Assembly: GCF_020283565.1 (NCBI RefSeq)
Contig: NC_060065.1
Location: forward strand, 48,038,409-48,102,408
Source of the DNA: Trifolium pratense
Taxonomy: Eukaryota; Streptophyta; Magnoliopsida; Fabales; Fabaceae
DNA: 64,000 bases
Reading direction: 5' to 3'
Made by a program: the position numbers and the translations under genes. Below, one piece after another: positions 34,020-45,734 of this stretch (position 1 is its first letter; each line of letters begins with the position of its first letter). The notes beneath the pieces are model-generated. The model made no database searches and was not told the origin of the DNA. It saw only the letters and a list, made by a program, of their open reading frames with translations.

Positions 34020-36355
34020 TAAACATATAAGTTGTCACATTTATTAAATGATGTGGCAATATACTATTAGATGCATCTCTAAAATAACTTTATACTAACG
34101 TTGCATATGAATTAAACTCTATCTTGTTTGCAAAAAGGGTTATTTTAAATAAATAAAAACCTATGGTTAGATGGGTGTATATTAATTTTAAACCTATGTA
34201 TAGTTTTTTCTTTTTTATCACTATCTAATATAATGTCAAACAAATATCTTGTTAAATATAAAGGTTTTTAGAGTTTAATTAGTAGATAGGCATGATCAGT
34301 GTAAATTAACTTTATACTGACATTCAATAAGAATGATTTAACTTTTTTGTATTATATCAAACAAGAAGTTGGATAAAAAGGGATGACTTGACAAAATAAA
34401 AAGTTACTACTATTGATTGACCGTGTAAAATCAATGTATTTTTTTTTTCATGCTTTTAACAACACTAATTTTAGTTGACATTTATATTTCCAAGAGTTTG
34501 AAAAAAAAATTAAGTCAAAAAAATGAATTTGACATATTTTGACTTTTTTTTTGTACATATATTTTGACTTTATTTCCCTGTTGAAAGAAAAAGTCATACT
34601 TTTCATATCTCTCAAGTCATTTATCTCAATAAGATATCTAGTTAATGAAGGCAGTGGTAGACACTAGACTCCATGCAGTTCCGGCTAAACATAATTAGAG
34701 ATTCCAAATAGATTTTACTGTGATGACTTATAAAATAAAAAATTACATATGATTTTATGAAAAATAAATAAAATATGTAAATATTGCTAAATCTTAACTT
34801 GTGTGATCGACTCTTGGATCGGCCATGATATCTCCCTGTTTGTAATGAATAAGGGCACAGTACACAACCACAACTCGATTTACAAGTAGAAACGCAAAAC
34901 TAATGGATAGAAAAAAAAGTGACAAATTGAATTGTAAAATAATGGACATATAATATAGTAGTAATTACTAATTAGAGTCCAATGCACACATGATTGAAAA
35001 TTGTTACTTATATCAACTTATCTACTGAGTCAGCTATTGACAAATTTAATGATTCTGGGATTATTTTACATAATCCTCTTAACAACTGCGAGACCATTGT
35101 GTAAATACTAGCTAAGTATGTCTTAATCATATTTTTTACACAAGTTTCTTAGTTTGAGCTTTAATTTTTGTATACTTCATATATTAAATTCTTAGAATTG
35201 GAAGTTGAGCCTAACCTAACTCTACAAAACCAGCTTGTAAGGTGGAGATTACTCTCACTTATAAATACATATTTAGACCATCTTATAACAGATGTGACAC
35301 TTCTTAATAGATCCCCTTAGACCTAGCGTTATTGGGCTTGAGACACAGATATAAATGGGGGATGACTCGGTCAAAAACTGGGTAGCAGACGGCTCAACGG
35401 ATCTTGAAGAGACTCGAATATTATCTTAGAATTAAGAGTTAAGCCTAACTCAATCTTACAAAACCGGTTTATAAGGTGAGAATTACACTCACTTATTCAT
35501 ATTTATGTCATCTCGTGACCGTTGACTTCTAACTTCTTAACATAAATTAAATTAAATGATCTACTGTATTGGTTGGTCAAAAATGTAAGCATTACTAGGA
35601 ACTCATTACGTGTGGAGTTTATAGTAGAAATATGTTATTATTGGTTAATTTGTGTTAAGATTGAGAATTTTTTAACATGTGTGAGACTGAATTTCGATCA
35701 TCCTTCTTAGAGAATTTTTAATAGTGATACTATTTTGGGTTTCAAACATTAACATGTAATTCATATAATATTTTGTATTATTTATATAATTTATACATAT
35801 TTTACTTTAATGATATAAAATTATGCAACTCCTAATTAATCAACTTATACCTCTAACTTATTTTATAGAAATTATTTAAATTGATCCATTAAATAAGACA
35901 ATATTATGTACAAAAACAAAATAATAGTATTAAGTTGATGACATGATACCGTAAATAATTATTTGATTTTTTTTATACTCACCCAGCCACGTCATATAAA
36001 TTTTTGCAATAGAAATTTTTTGTGTAGGATTGCACCTAACAACACATTTTTAGTCATAATTAACTATCACACATGAACACCTAATTTTTTTTTTACAAAA
36101 CATTAAGACCTAATTAAATCTAAGAAATTTAAATTCATCTAAGAGACCTAATCTAAATAAATACTCATAGTAAATAAGTAAACAAAATAGAAAAGAAAAT
36201 CGATAAAGAACTTCAAGGGTGGCAGCGTTATACTCTGTTCTAATATTCTTCCTTCCTCCTGCGCAGGTCCGGCCCTGAGCTAAGGCAATGAGTGTCATAA
36301 CTTAAAGCCCATCATTTTAAAAAATAAAAATAAAAACAATTATGCTTAAAGAAAG
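34020..36355. repeat. Segmental duplication, copy 2
   Basis: Second copy of the block at 30127-32840, same orientation. It also matches, more weakly, the DNA upstream of ALMT-B at about 44780-45350 (CTTGACAAAATA.., AACAACACTAATTTTAGTT, TGACATATTTTGAC). No gene seen. Confidence 0.85.
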
Positions 36356-37094
36356 ATGCAAAACGTGACTGAGGTCCAAATTTTTTATATACCTGGTGAG
36401 GAGGTTCAATTGGTAGAAAACGTGATTAAACATAATTGGTAGGATTACCAAAATAGAATCCGCAGAACAAAAACGAAACAACGGCACCACTTTTGCCTTT
36501 GTACACCTTGAGTTTGTTTCCTGATTTTCTAATTCCTGCATTTTTGTAAGGTATGTATAGATGTTATAGCTTTTTCTTATTTATGTTTTGGTGTTGTTTT
36601 GTTTTTTATCTTCCTAATTTTATTAACAAGTTATTTAACTTATTTTCAAAATTGTTAATACGTAACGGATTTTTTTTCCATTCAATTTCAACTATTTGAA
36701 TCTTACAGTTTTTCAATTCTTCTTCGAAGTCAGCATTCTACTTCAGAGGTGCTAAGTAGCAATGTAAATTTGAATCAATCAAATGAAAATAATAAAGTTG
36801 ATGATAATTCAATTTGGTGATGGCGGTAGACACTAGTGCCGGAAGAGTGCTGACCAAGGTTGTCAGATTCGAGAGTCTACTCAGACTTGAAAAGGGTCGT
36901 AGACTCGATTCGTAGACTCGTACGAGTTTATGGAAACTTAAAAATGAGTTTCAAAAGCCTATAAGTTACTTATAAATGACATATGTATAAAATGGAACAC
37001 CAATTAACATAAAATTCAATTTTCAAATAAAAATTCAATTTTCAAACTCCAAACAAACTTGTCAACAAAAAAACTCCATAATAAAACAAACAAA
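36356..37094. other. Intergenic, repeat-like
   Basis: No supported gene. Around 36860-36950 AGACTCG / CGAGTCTAC motifs recur (AGAGTCTACTCAGACTTG, GTAGACTCGATTCGTAGACT), typical of transposon subterminal repeats. Confidence 0.4.
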
Positions 37095-37400
37095 ATAGCA
37101 AAGCTCCGGTGAAATATATATGATAATTGCTTCAAAGATCAAAAGCTCCGGTAACATCATCATCATCATTATCTTCACCATCATCATCAAACTCTGCCCA
37201 GATAAAACACTTTCTTCGTCATTAACCAAAGTTGGATTGCTTGAACTTCCACTTAATTCAACATTGCTACCACCATCACTTTGCACAACATTGGTAATAA
37301 TAACATCAGGTTCCTCAACATTGTTAGCAGTAACATCAACTTGTTCAACATTAACTTCAGTTTGCTCATTATTTTCATCATTAAGATCAATTTTTCACCA
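37095..37400 (-). pseudogene. Possible remnant of an acidic protein C-terminus
   Basis: The minus strand reads KIDLNDENNEQTEVNVEQVD, continuing through EEPDVIITNVVQSDGG to NDEESVLS. With a one-base frame change the next stretch reads WAEFDDDGEDNDDDDVTGAF and then a stop. The acidic character in one frame followed by another suggests a coding exon broken by a frameshift. I do not recognise the protein; origin from a transposase-like gene is a guess. The GAT/ATG triplet tract alone could also produce this by chance. Confidence 0.3.
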
Positions 37401-37525
37401 AATACTTAAAAAAATTAACCTGTTAAAAATATTTAAGATTTCTTTGGCCTAAAAAAAGACAAAACATATTTTATTAACCAAACACAAACACAATAAAGCA
37501 AGTGATTGTGTTAAAGTGGAATTGT

Positions 37526-39490
37526 TCACTCGCTAACGGTAACAATATGTACTGAACCATTGATATCAGAAATCGGTTGCACGGTTCCACTATGAAGTAA
37601 CTCGCATGGCACAAAATTCACAAGCGAAGCTAATTTATCAACAGCTTCACAAATTTGCTCAACACAAATCACAATATCAATAACCAATGATGCAACCGCA
37701 GAAGCCGGTATTATCTCGAAATGATCGGCTCCTTCCCACGGGTTTGTTCTTAGTATAGATTTAAGAGATTCAGAAGCACTTTTAGCATTCAAAACATGAG
37801 ATTTTGGTGTTGATGACTTAGACATTTTTTTAATCATCAATGAAGATTCTCTTAGGGCCTTCCCTGACTCCAAGCTAATATTTGTGCATGATTCTTGAAT
37901 CTTGCTTTGAAATTCATATGGAGTACTCTGTATCACAAACCACAAAAACAAAGTTAGCATATATATATATATTATGTCACTTGATGGAGATATACACTAA
38001 GAGCTTCAATACCATACTTTGGAATTGTGGAGATATACACTAAGAGCTTCAATTTTGTAAGCACAAGACCGTGTCAAGTTCCCGATCTTTAAGTATTGCT
38101 TCCATGGATGGCGAAATCCAAATTTTCCATGACGAGGTTCCCATCTTGCCAAAACAGCCTATTAAATGAAATAACTGTATAGATTAATCTCTCGAGGTAA
38201 CTGATATTTATTTAATGGATTATCTTTATCTAACAAATGTTTTTTAATATATATACATCGGCTAGTGATCGAACTCAAAACCAAATTATAATACACACTG
38301 ATGACGATGTACATTTTTTACAAATGTAAAATGTGATTGGACATATGTAATGTATACTAATTCTTAAATTAAATTGATGTTTGTTTTTGTTGTTGCAAAA
38401 AATGCTATACTAGAGAACATAGATATTGGTCTTCACCATTGTTTCTTCACTGCTTTTTGAGGAGAGGACACTTTTATATCTTTCGAGAAATTGCTTATCA
38501 TTCCCAGCTTCTATATTCTCTAAATTATTGAAGTATTCATCTCCAAATCCTGCGTGTGCCACCATTATTAATTTTCATTAGTATACATACATACATACAT
38601 ACATACATACATACATAGTCAGGATCAATTGACACCAACTAGTTTGATGTCAAATGTTACACATCTCAATAACGTTTTAACAGATATAAATTTTATAAAA
38701 TCCACCGTTGGATTGAAAGTTTATATCATATAGATCATTTATGTAAAACTTCAGACAAATTCAAAATCATTTGATATGGTATTGAGGTACATCAAAATTA
38801 ATGGTTTGACTCTTCTTTTATATGTCGTTAATCTTTATGTGTCGCAATAGCATATCAAATTATTTTGGATTTGTCTGAAAATTAAGAGAGCATGTTGTTT
38901 TGTAATTGTTCAAACCTAGTTTAAAAAGTTAATTTCATTTCAAGTTAGTTGGTTGTAATTAACTAACTTGCTAGTTAGTAGTTGATTAGTTGATTACTTG
39001 CTTATCAAGTTAACCACCTATCTTTTGTTTTCTATAAGTAGAAGTTAGAACAAAGTGTGTAAACAACTTTTTCTCATATTCTCTAATCAATAAATCTCTT
39101 TTCTTTTCTCCCTAAATCTTCTTTCTCTTCTTCAATAACAAAAAATATGTGCTTGGTCTCCAAGAGATGATTGTCTTCATAAATATATTTTTGGGTTTTT
39201 TAAAAAGTTTAAAAAAAATAGCAGATGACTAAAGGTCTATACTATATAGCTAAGAAAGAAAGTTGTTACAATTTAAGGTCATATACAAAATAAAAAAGAA
39301 GTTAACTTAAAACGAAAAAATATGTTGGCAACTCAATATATATATTTTTAAAGTAATTTAGTGACTAAAAATTCCACCTTTAAGAATAAGTGAGAGCATC
39401 AGAGTTTGAAACTCCGACCCCTTGCATATATGATATAATGTCTTTGCCTCTTAGTCTCTCTCGGCACGTCTGGTGCTGAGGAGATTTCTT

Positions 39491-39524
<34 letters not shown>

Positions 39525-41459
39525 TTTTAATTTGTTCAAAAGAAAAAATGTAATGTTCCTGCCAACTGGGCTAATCATGTCATATATCATATATTATCGA
39601 AAGTCTATAATGCAAATGATCGATACACAGTGTGGGAGTATCATAAACTCTAGAGTGGCAAGTTCAATTTATCGCGATAAATTTGATTAAATGTCAGTAT
39701 AATATATATACGTACCTTCTAAAAAGTCTGCAACCTTTTCAATATTACCAGCAATCATATTGTGAAGATCCTCTCCAATCCAAACAGGACATATGAAAAT
39801 ACACACCGTAATAGCTATACAACTTCCAATTATGATTGTAAATAACCTCTCATAAGCAACTTCTAGAAGTTTATTACCAGTCATATCCGAAAGAGATATC
39901 AAACAGAAGGTTAAGATGAATATGATCATTCCATAATCATATCTTGCCTTCAATTTAGGGGAAAATCTCATAAATGTGACTCTTTCAGCTACAAATTGAA
40001 AGAAAAACCAATTAAATTCTCTTCATGTACCACGTAACTAATAGTGCACATTTAAAATTAATAGTAAGTTTGACAGAATCACGAACCGCGTAATTTATAC
40101 TTACCTATCACAAAGACAAATATTGAAGTCATTACAACCTTTCCTTTATCCCCACAAAGAGTAGCTATTTTGTTGCTCGCAACACCAAGAGCACCCGCTA
40201 TCCACGTGGCCAACATTCTATTGAAACCTTTTCCGAGCGTAGCACCTGATAATTAATACAATTACTATTTCTTTTAAGGGTCGCTAACAAGAAGGACATG
40301 TTAAGGAACTAAAAATGGAAAGAAAAAAAATTATTTTAAAAAAACAAAAATTTAAATTTTTAAAATGTTAAATAATCAACTTTTTAAAAAATATTTTTAA
40401 AATTAGTTTCTTACCCTGATATATAGCATTTGTGTTTTCTTATCATTCATAACGTTAATCCAATTAGTAGATCATAAGTTCACACACATGACTATTGGTC
40501 AACAACAAAAATAGTTCACACATGACTCTACTAAAAAATGTTGAATTATTATCAATAAAAAATTAAAAAATTAGAAGTTGAAGCAAATGAATTATCTCTC
40601 TTATTTTGTGGTTAAGCATTTCTGATGGTTTTCAGATGGAACATATTTTGAGTTTTATATAGAATTAACAAGTAGTTCTTTCAATACTACGTCGTATTTT
40701 ACAATTGATATTTATTTTGCTTCAATATAGTTAAAAAAACATAAGGTACTTAAGGTATATTTAATAATAATAATGATGATATATTATATTATTACAGCTA
40801 AATATATACCGTACTTTTGCAAATTTTATTATACTCATTTTATCATGTCAAGTTCCTCCATTGAAGAGGAAAAAATAAATAAAAGAATCTACCTTCTATG
40901 AAACTCATTAAGATATCTTTATCGGAGATACTCATGTAAGGGATGTACATATTAAAGACTAGTTTTAATCTTGTCTCCCTTATTTTCGTCAATAACTTAA
41001 TTAAAATAAAATTAATAATAGCAGAACTCAAAATTTAAGTTCGGTTTGGTAGGAACATCGTATTATGTATGTAGGGATAGTGTTTGAATCTGAACATCCC
41101 ATTTATTCACCTCATTGTGAAATTTCTAGCCACTATATAGATTTCTTAACAAAAAATAAACAAAAAAAGGAACTTAATTAATACTTACCCACAGAAAGTT
41201 CAAGGACAATAACAACGGTAAGAACGGCCCAAATTATGTTGTCACGAAAACCATAGAAGGATGGACAAAATTGCTGCAAAATATAAATCAAAACTAAAGC
41301 CAATCCAACCTTGAAGGAATGAATAATCCTTCTAGGGTCATCTTGGCCAATCTCTTTTACCATATTTGTGACATTGACTAAATTATCCCATGATTTCTTA
41401 ACCAAGGTTCTCAAGGTATGTGTGAAGCTTCTAGTGTCATCAACATTTGGTGGGACCAT
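37526..41459 (-). CDS. ALMT: Aluminium-activated malate transporter (ALMT) family, copy B
   Basis: Six exons: 41459-41189, 40245-40105, 39988-39716, 38549-38437, 38158-38018 and 37927-37526, all GT..AG and in frame, 446 aa. Exons 1-5 have exactly the lengths of copy A; exon 6 is one codon longer because the acceptor is followed by AGT. Family features are as in copy [58 protein letters not shown] and the WEP motif in [10 protein letters not shown]. The C-terminus, HIVTVSE, is nearly that of copy A. It is a recent tandem paralogue with the same expected role in anion release. Oddity: the last ~25 nt of exon 5 is repeated just after its donor site. Confidence 0.9.
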
Positions 41460-41620
41460 TTTGGAATATTGCTCTTAATTTTGGGTAATTAAGGTGCTTG
41501 AAAGTTCACAAAGAAATGCAAGATTGGGAAGATATCTTTGGCTATGTAATATGAACTTAGTAATATTGCTTTATAATTTTACGTACTATGAACTTAGTGA
41601 TAGTCTTGAACTATGGGCAG

Positions 41621-41629
41621 ATATATATA
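41621..41629 (-). promoter_or_regulatory. TATA-like site, ALMT-B
   Basis: ATATATATA about 160 bases upstream of the start, in GGGCAGATATATATACATG, matching the position in copy A and the free exon. Confidence 0.5.
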
Positions 41630-41658
41630 CATGTATGTATGATAAGGAAGACGTGTAT

Positions 41659-41664
41659 CACGTG
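41659..41664. promoter_or_regulatory. G-box (CACGTG), ALMT-B promoter
   Basis: CACGTG within GACGTGTATCACGTGTTA, about 200 bases upstream of the start. Copy A lacks it: its sequence diverges right after GATGAGGAAG near 20115. Confidence 0.45.
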
Positions 41665-42123
41665 TTATATTGTTTTGGGGACTTAATTGAGTCATTTTTC
41701 GAGTTACTTCCTCCTTGACAAAACTGTGGCACTGATTTATAATACGGTGTTTCTCTGATTCTTTTTATAAGAAATATTTTGAAAAAATCATACAGATCAA
41801 GGAAGCACATTTAACATAATTATTTTTATTTAATATTTTTATAAATTTAAATTTATTTCATGTATACCCTTATTTAATTACTATTTATTCAACTAACTTA
41901 CTTATTTTTAAATTCTCTCTCATAATAAATAAGGGCATAAGTAAAATTGAACATTTAGAATATTTAAAAATTGGTCAAAATTTCTTATAAAAAAGGCCAA
42001 ATTTTTTCCTCATAGTGTTCATTATAAAATGAACCGAAGGGAGTACACCATATACATTAATTATACAATAAATCTAAATTTGAGACTTTTGTTTGTAATC
42101 ATTTATTTACAATTTTTTAATAA

Positions 42124-42283
42124 TAGTTAATAAGCACGTATCAATTCCTCCAGCTCAAAACTTCTTAAAAAAAATTAAATTGGTCCCACAAATAATCCTA
42201 TATTTCACCAATAACTTAACATCATTATAAATAAGTACCACAAAATTATATTTTAACAATGAGTGAGAGAGAGAGAGAGGGGG

Positions 42284-42332
<49 letters not shown>

Positions 42333-43255
42333 CTTAAAAATAGGTACTCTCCGTTGAAGATGGTCTTTAGAGCATCCATAATAGAGCTCTCCACTTTTAA
42401 GTATTTAAGAGCATCCAAAATGGAGAACTCTAATTTTGAGTACTTAACCGGGTCTCACGTGGACACATCACTCATTTATTATTTTTTAATAATAGTACCT
42501 AATAGGTAGTCAACTCCTCCAACCTAGCACTTCTTAAAAAGTTCTAAATGGGTCTCATCAATAATTTCACATCAATTCAAAAATGTGTGTGGGTCCCATA
42601 AAAAAATATTTTAATCTAAAATAAGGTGGGTCCAAGAGGAGAGAGAGGGTTCTTAGGTGAGAAGTGATACCTAATAGGTACTCAAAGTTGTTTTGCTCCA
42701 ATGGTAGTACCTAATAAGTACCATGAGTACCTAATAGGTACTACACTTGGAGATGGTCTAATTGAATCTCATATGTATGTACTTAAGGCGAGTTTCAAAG
42801 GAGAGAGAATTTTTTTAATGTAGAACCAGTATCTAGTACTCCCCGTCTCAAAACGTTTAGGGCCTATGATATCAGCAGAATAACAATTATCCTCAGTTAT
42901 CCTCAGTTAATAAGCACGGATCAATTCCTCCAACTCAAAACTTCTTAAAAAAATTAAATTGGTCCCACAAATAATCCTATATTTCACCAATAATTCAACA
43001 TCATTATAAATAAGTTCCACCAAATTATATTTTAACAATGAGTGAGAGAGAGGGAGAGAGAGGGAGGGAGAGAGAGAGAGAGAGGATGCTTAAAAATAGG
43101 TACTCTCCATTGAAGATGGTCCTTAGAGCATCCACAATAGAGCTCTCCACTATTGAATACTTAATTGAATCACATATGTACTTAAGGCGAGTTTCAAAGG
43201 AGAGAGAATTTTTTTAATGTAGAACCAGTATCTAGTACCCGTCTCAAAACTTTTA
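42124..43255. repeat. Tandem duplicated block with (GA)n tracts
   Basis: Sequence from about 42124 (AATAAGCACGTATCAATTCC ... (GA)n ... GGATGCTTAAAAATAGGTAC) recurs from about 42909. The part at 42760-42860 (AAGGCGAGTTTCAAAGGAGA) recurs at about 43186. (GA)n tracts lie at 42265-42328 and 43044-43083. Between them is MITE-like sequence with many TACCTAATAGGTA motifs (42500-42750). Confidence 0.75.
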
Positions 43256-44195
43256 GGGCCCGTTTGGTGCGCAGGATAAGATAGTGACAGGATATGATAT
43301 ACAGCAGGATAATGATATATAGGATAAGATATATCAGCAGGATAACAGTTATCCTCAGTTATCCTATCATGTGTTTGGTGCACACAGGATAACAAACATG
43401 ATAACTATTATATCATATTTTTAATACATACTTGCTCATAACAATGTGATAAGATACATAACATATTTAAATGACAAAATTACCCTTGTAAAACAATTTT
43501 AATTTTTAAAACTTATATTGCAATACCTTGAATTTTATAAATAAAAATATAAATAAGTAATCAAATAACTTTATAAAATTTTAAATAAAAATCATGAGAA
43601 AATAAACAAATTAAATTTTTTATATGAATCATGTTCAAATAAATAACTCAAGTATACATGTTAAATAAGCTAAATAAATATATGATATATCTCATACGTA
43701 AATAATAAGACTACCATTGCAAAAGAATTATATTTAATTTGTTATTAAATTTAAATTAATATCCTTATTTTTCAATTTTTTTAATAATTATTTTACTCTA
43801 AAATATTGTAATTTTAGTAGAATTTTGCTTTTTTAAATTATATAAATTACAAAATTACCCTTGTGAGAAAATCACATATATTTAAAATTTAATTATTTTA
43901 TTATTAATTTACTACCAAATTATTTTATTATTTATATTTTATTAATTTTTAGTTTTTAATTTTAAAATATATTTTATAGAATAAATCAACAATTTTTTTT
44001 CTCATCCTATCATATCCTGCTGGTAACCCATCTCAAATTCAGGATAAGAATTTTAATTAGAGAGACAGGATATGATAAGCTTCAGAATTAACTTATCAAT
44101 GTTATCATATCTTGTTGTGTCATCAAACACTGGATTCAGACAGGATATGATATAGTTATCTTATCTGTCTCTTATCCTGTGCATCAAACGTGCCC
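43256..44195. mobile_element. PIF/Harbinger-type non-autonomous element
   Basis: Ends GGGCCCGTTTGGTGCGCAGG and, reversed, GGGCACGTTTGATGCACAGG, continuing ATAAGA on both sides, flanked by the 3-bp TTA typical of this superfamily (43253-43255 and 44196-44198). 940 bp, AT-rich, with ATCCTGT/ACAGGAT repeats near both ends and no transposase. A mostly deleted relative lies at about 42856-42910. Confidence 0.8.
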
Positions 44196-44383
44196 TTAGA
44201 GATTTGCAAATAGATTAAGAAATATTAAAGTTTAATAAGTTAAGTCTTTTTTTAGCATTACTTTATTAAAAAATAGAATGTTCATTTAATAAATGCTTTA
44301 ATTTTTGTAAGGATACAAAAGGTAAAACATCATTAATTGTATATTAGTTTTAAGACAAAACTAAAAAAATAAAAGATTTAAGC

Positions 44384-44475
44384 CACTAGGTTTGACCTAG
44401 TGATGAGAGGTTCGGGTAGTACGTTATAGGTCATATGTTCGATTCCCAACTTATTGTAAAAAAATAAATCAAAAA
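44384..44475 (+). mobile_element. SINE-like, tRNA-derived sequence
   Basis: TTTGACCTAGTGATGAGAGG resembles an A-box region and, ~45 bases later, CATATGTTCGATTCCC is a good B-box, followed by an A-rich stretch. No target duplication identified. Confidence 0.45.
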
Positions 44476-44577
44476 TTTGAGATGAAAGGAGTACTCAATT
44501 TTATTTAGCTCCAATAAAAATACATATTAGGTAGCAATGCTTAAAAAATAATTACGATCACTATTGGAGATGGTATT

Positions 44578-45380
44578 ACTATTAGTTATTTCCAAAATAG
44601 AATCTGCTTTTTAAGTTGTTAAAAAAACATTTTTTTATTAATTGACGTAGTCGGTGCTCCCAATTGTACTTACATGAAGATGCACATGTAGAAAGTGATG
44701 TCTATGTTGGGGAGACTATGGAGTTAAACACTAAAAGAAGAAAATTTATTAATGGGTGGCTTTTACCATGAACTTGTAGTTAAATTAGATTAGATGGGTG
44801 TATATAGTTTTTTTTTTTATCATTATTTAAGATAATATTAGACAATTTTTTTGATAAATCTAAATGGGTTTAGAGTTTAATGAATACATTTTATAGTGAC
44901 AAAATGATCTAATATTCTATATTATATTTCAAAATTAATTTAATTTATATCATGTATAGTGTTTAAAAATACATGATGTGTCACATTCATTAAATAATGT
45001 GATAACATATCATTGAATGTTTGTGTAAAAACATTTTACACCGATAGTGTATTCAAATTAAATTCTTTAAAAATTAGGTGAAGAGAGATGGCTTGACAAA
45101 ATATAATACAGTATAAATATTAATTAACAGTGTAAAATGGTCGATGTATTTTTCTCATGCTTGTAACAACACTTTACTTGTAACAACACTAATTTTAGTT
45201 TGACATTTTTTTTTTTCAAAGTCTGACATATTTTTTTGTTAATTTGTTAAGTAAAAGAAAAAGAATTTGACATATTTTGACCTTATTTCCGCGGTTACCC
45301 CCGCGTTAAAAAAGTCATGCTTTTCATATCTCTCAATTTGATAATCTAGAATATTTGTTGCTTTTCTATTGAATGAAATC
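44578..45380. repeat. Paralogous ALMT upstream segment (copy B side)
   Basis: Matches the ALMT-A upstream at 20320-20480 (GAAGAAAATTTATTAATG, GGTGGCTTTTA, GATGGGTGTATATAGTTTTT) and then the segmental duplication at 30290-30760. About 2.9 kb of inserts separates it from the ALMT-B TATA region. From 45381 to 45734 I see nothing recognisable. Confidence 0.6.
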
Positions 45381-45734
45381 GGTTTTTGTCAACCGTTTGA
45401 TTTTATAGTAGAGACTTCAATAATTAAGAGTCCGACTAAGAGGTAAATAAAAGTGTGTTTGAATTGATTTATTTTTGAACTTATGTGAAACAACTTATAC
45501 AAATAAATAAACTAATTTTATGTATTATTATGAACATTTCCATATAGTTTATGAGAGAACAGTTCATAAAAATACAACTTTTGTTAGTGAAAATTTATTA
45601 ACTAACCTAAAAATTTATTTATTTTCATAAACTATTTTAGTTTTTACCATAAAATAAAAAAATAAATTGTTACTTTATATTTTTTTAGATAAATTAAGAG
45701 CGTCTAGATATCAAGTTATAAGTGGACATCCCAA

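Noticed and set aside
38581..38617. Regular CATA repeats considered as a CRISPR-like or regulatory array
   Set aside because: It is a simple (CATA)n microsatellite without spacers. No CRISPR array is expected or seen in this nuclear DNA.
42155..42418. 87-codon frame rich in Ser-Leu repeats
   Set aside because: It is a translation of a (GA)n tract.
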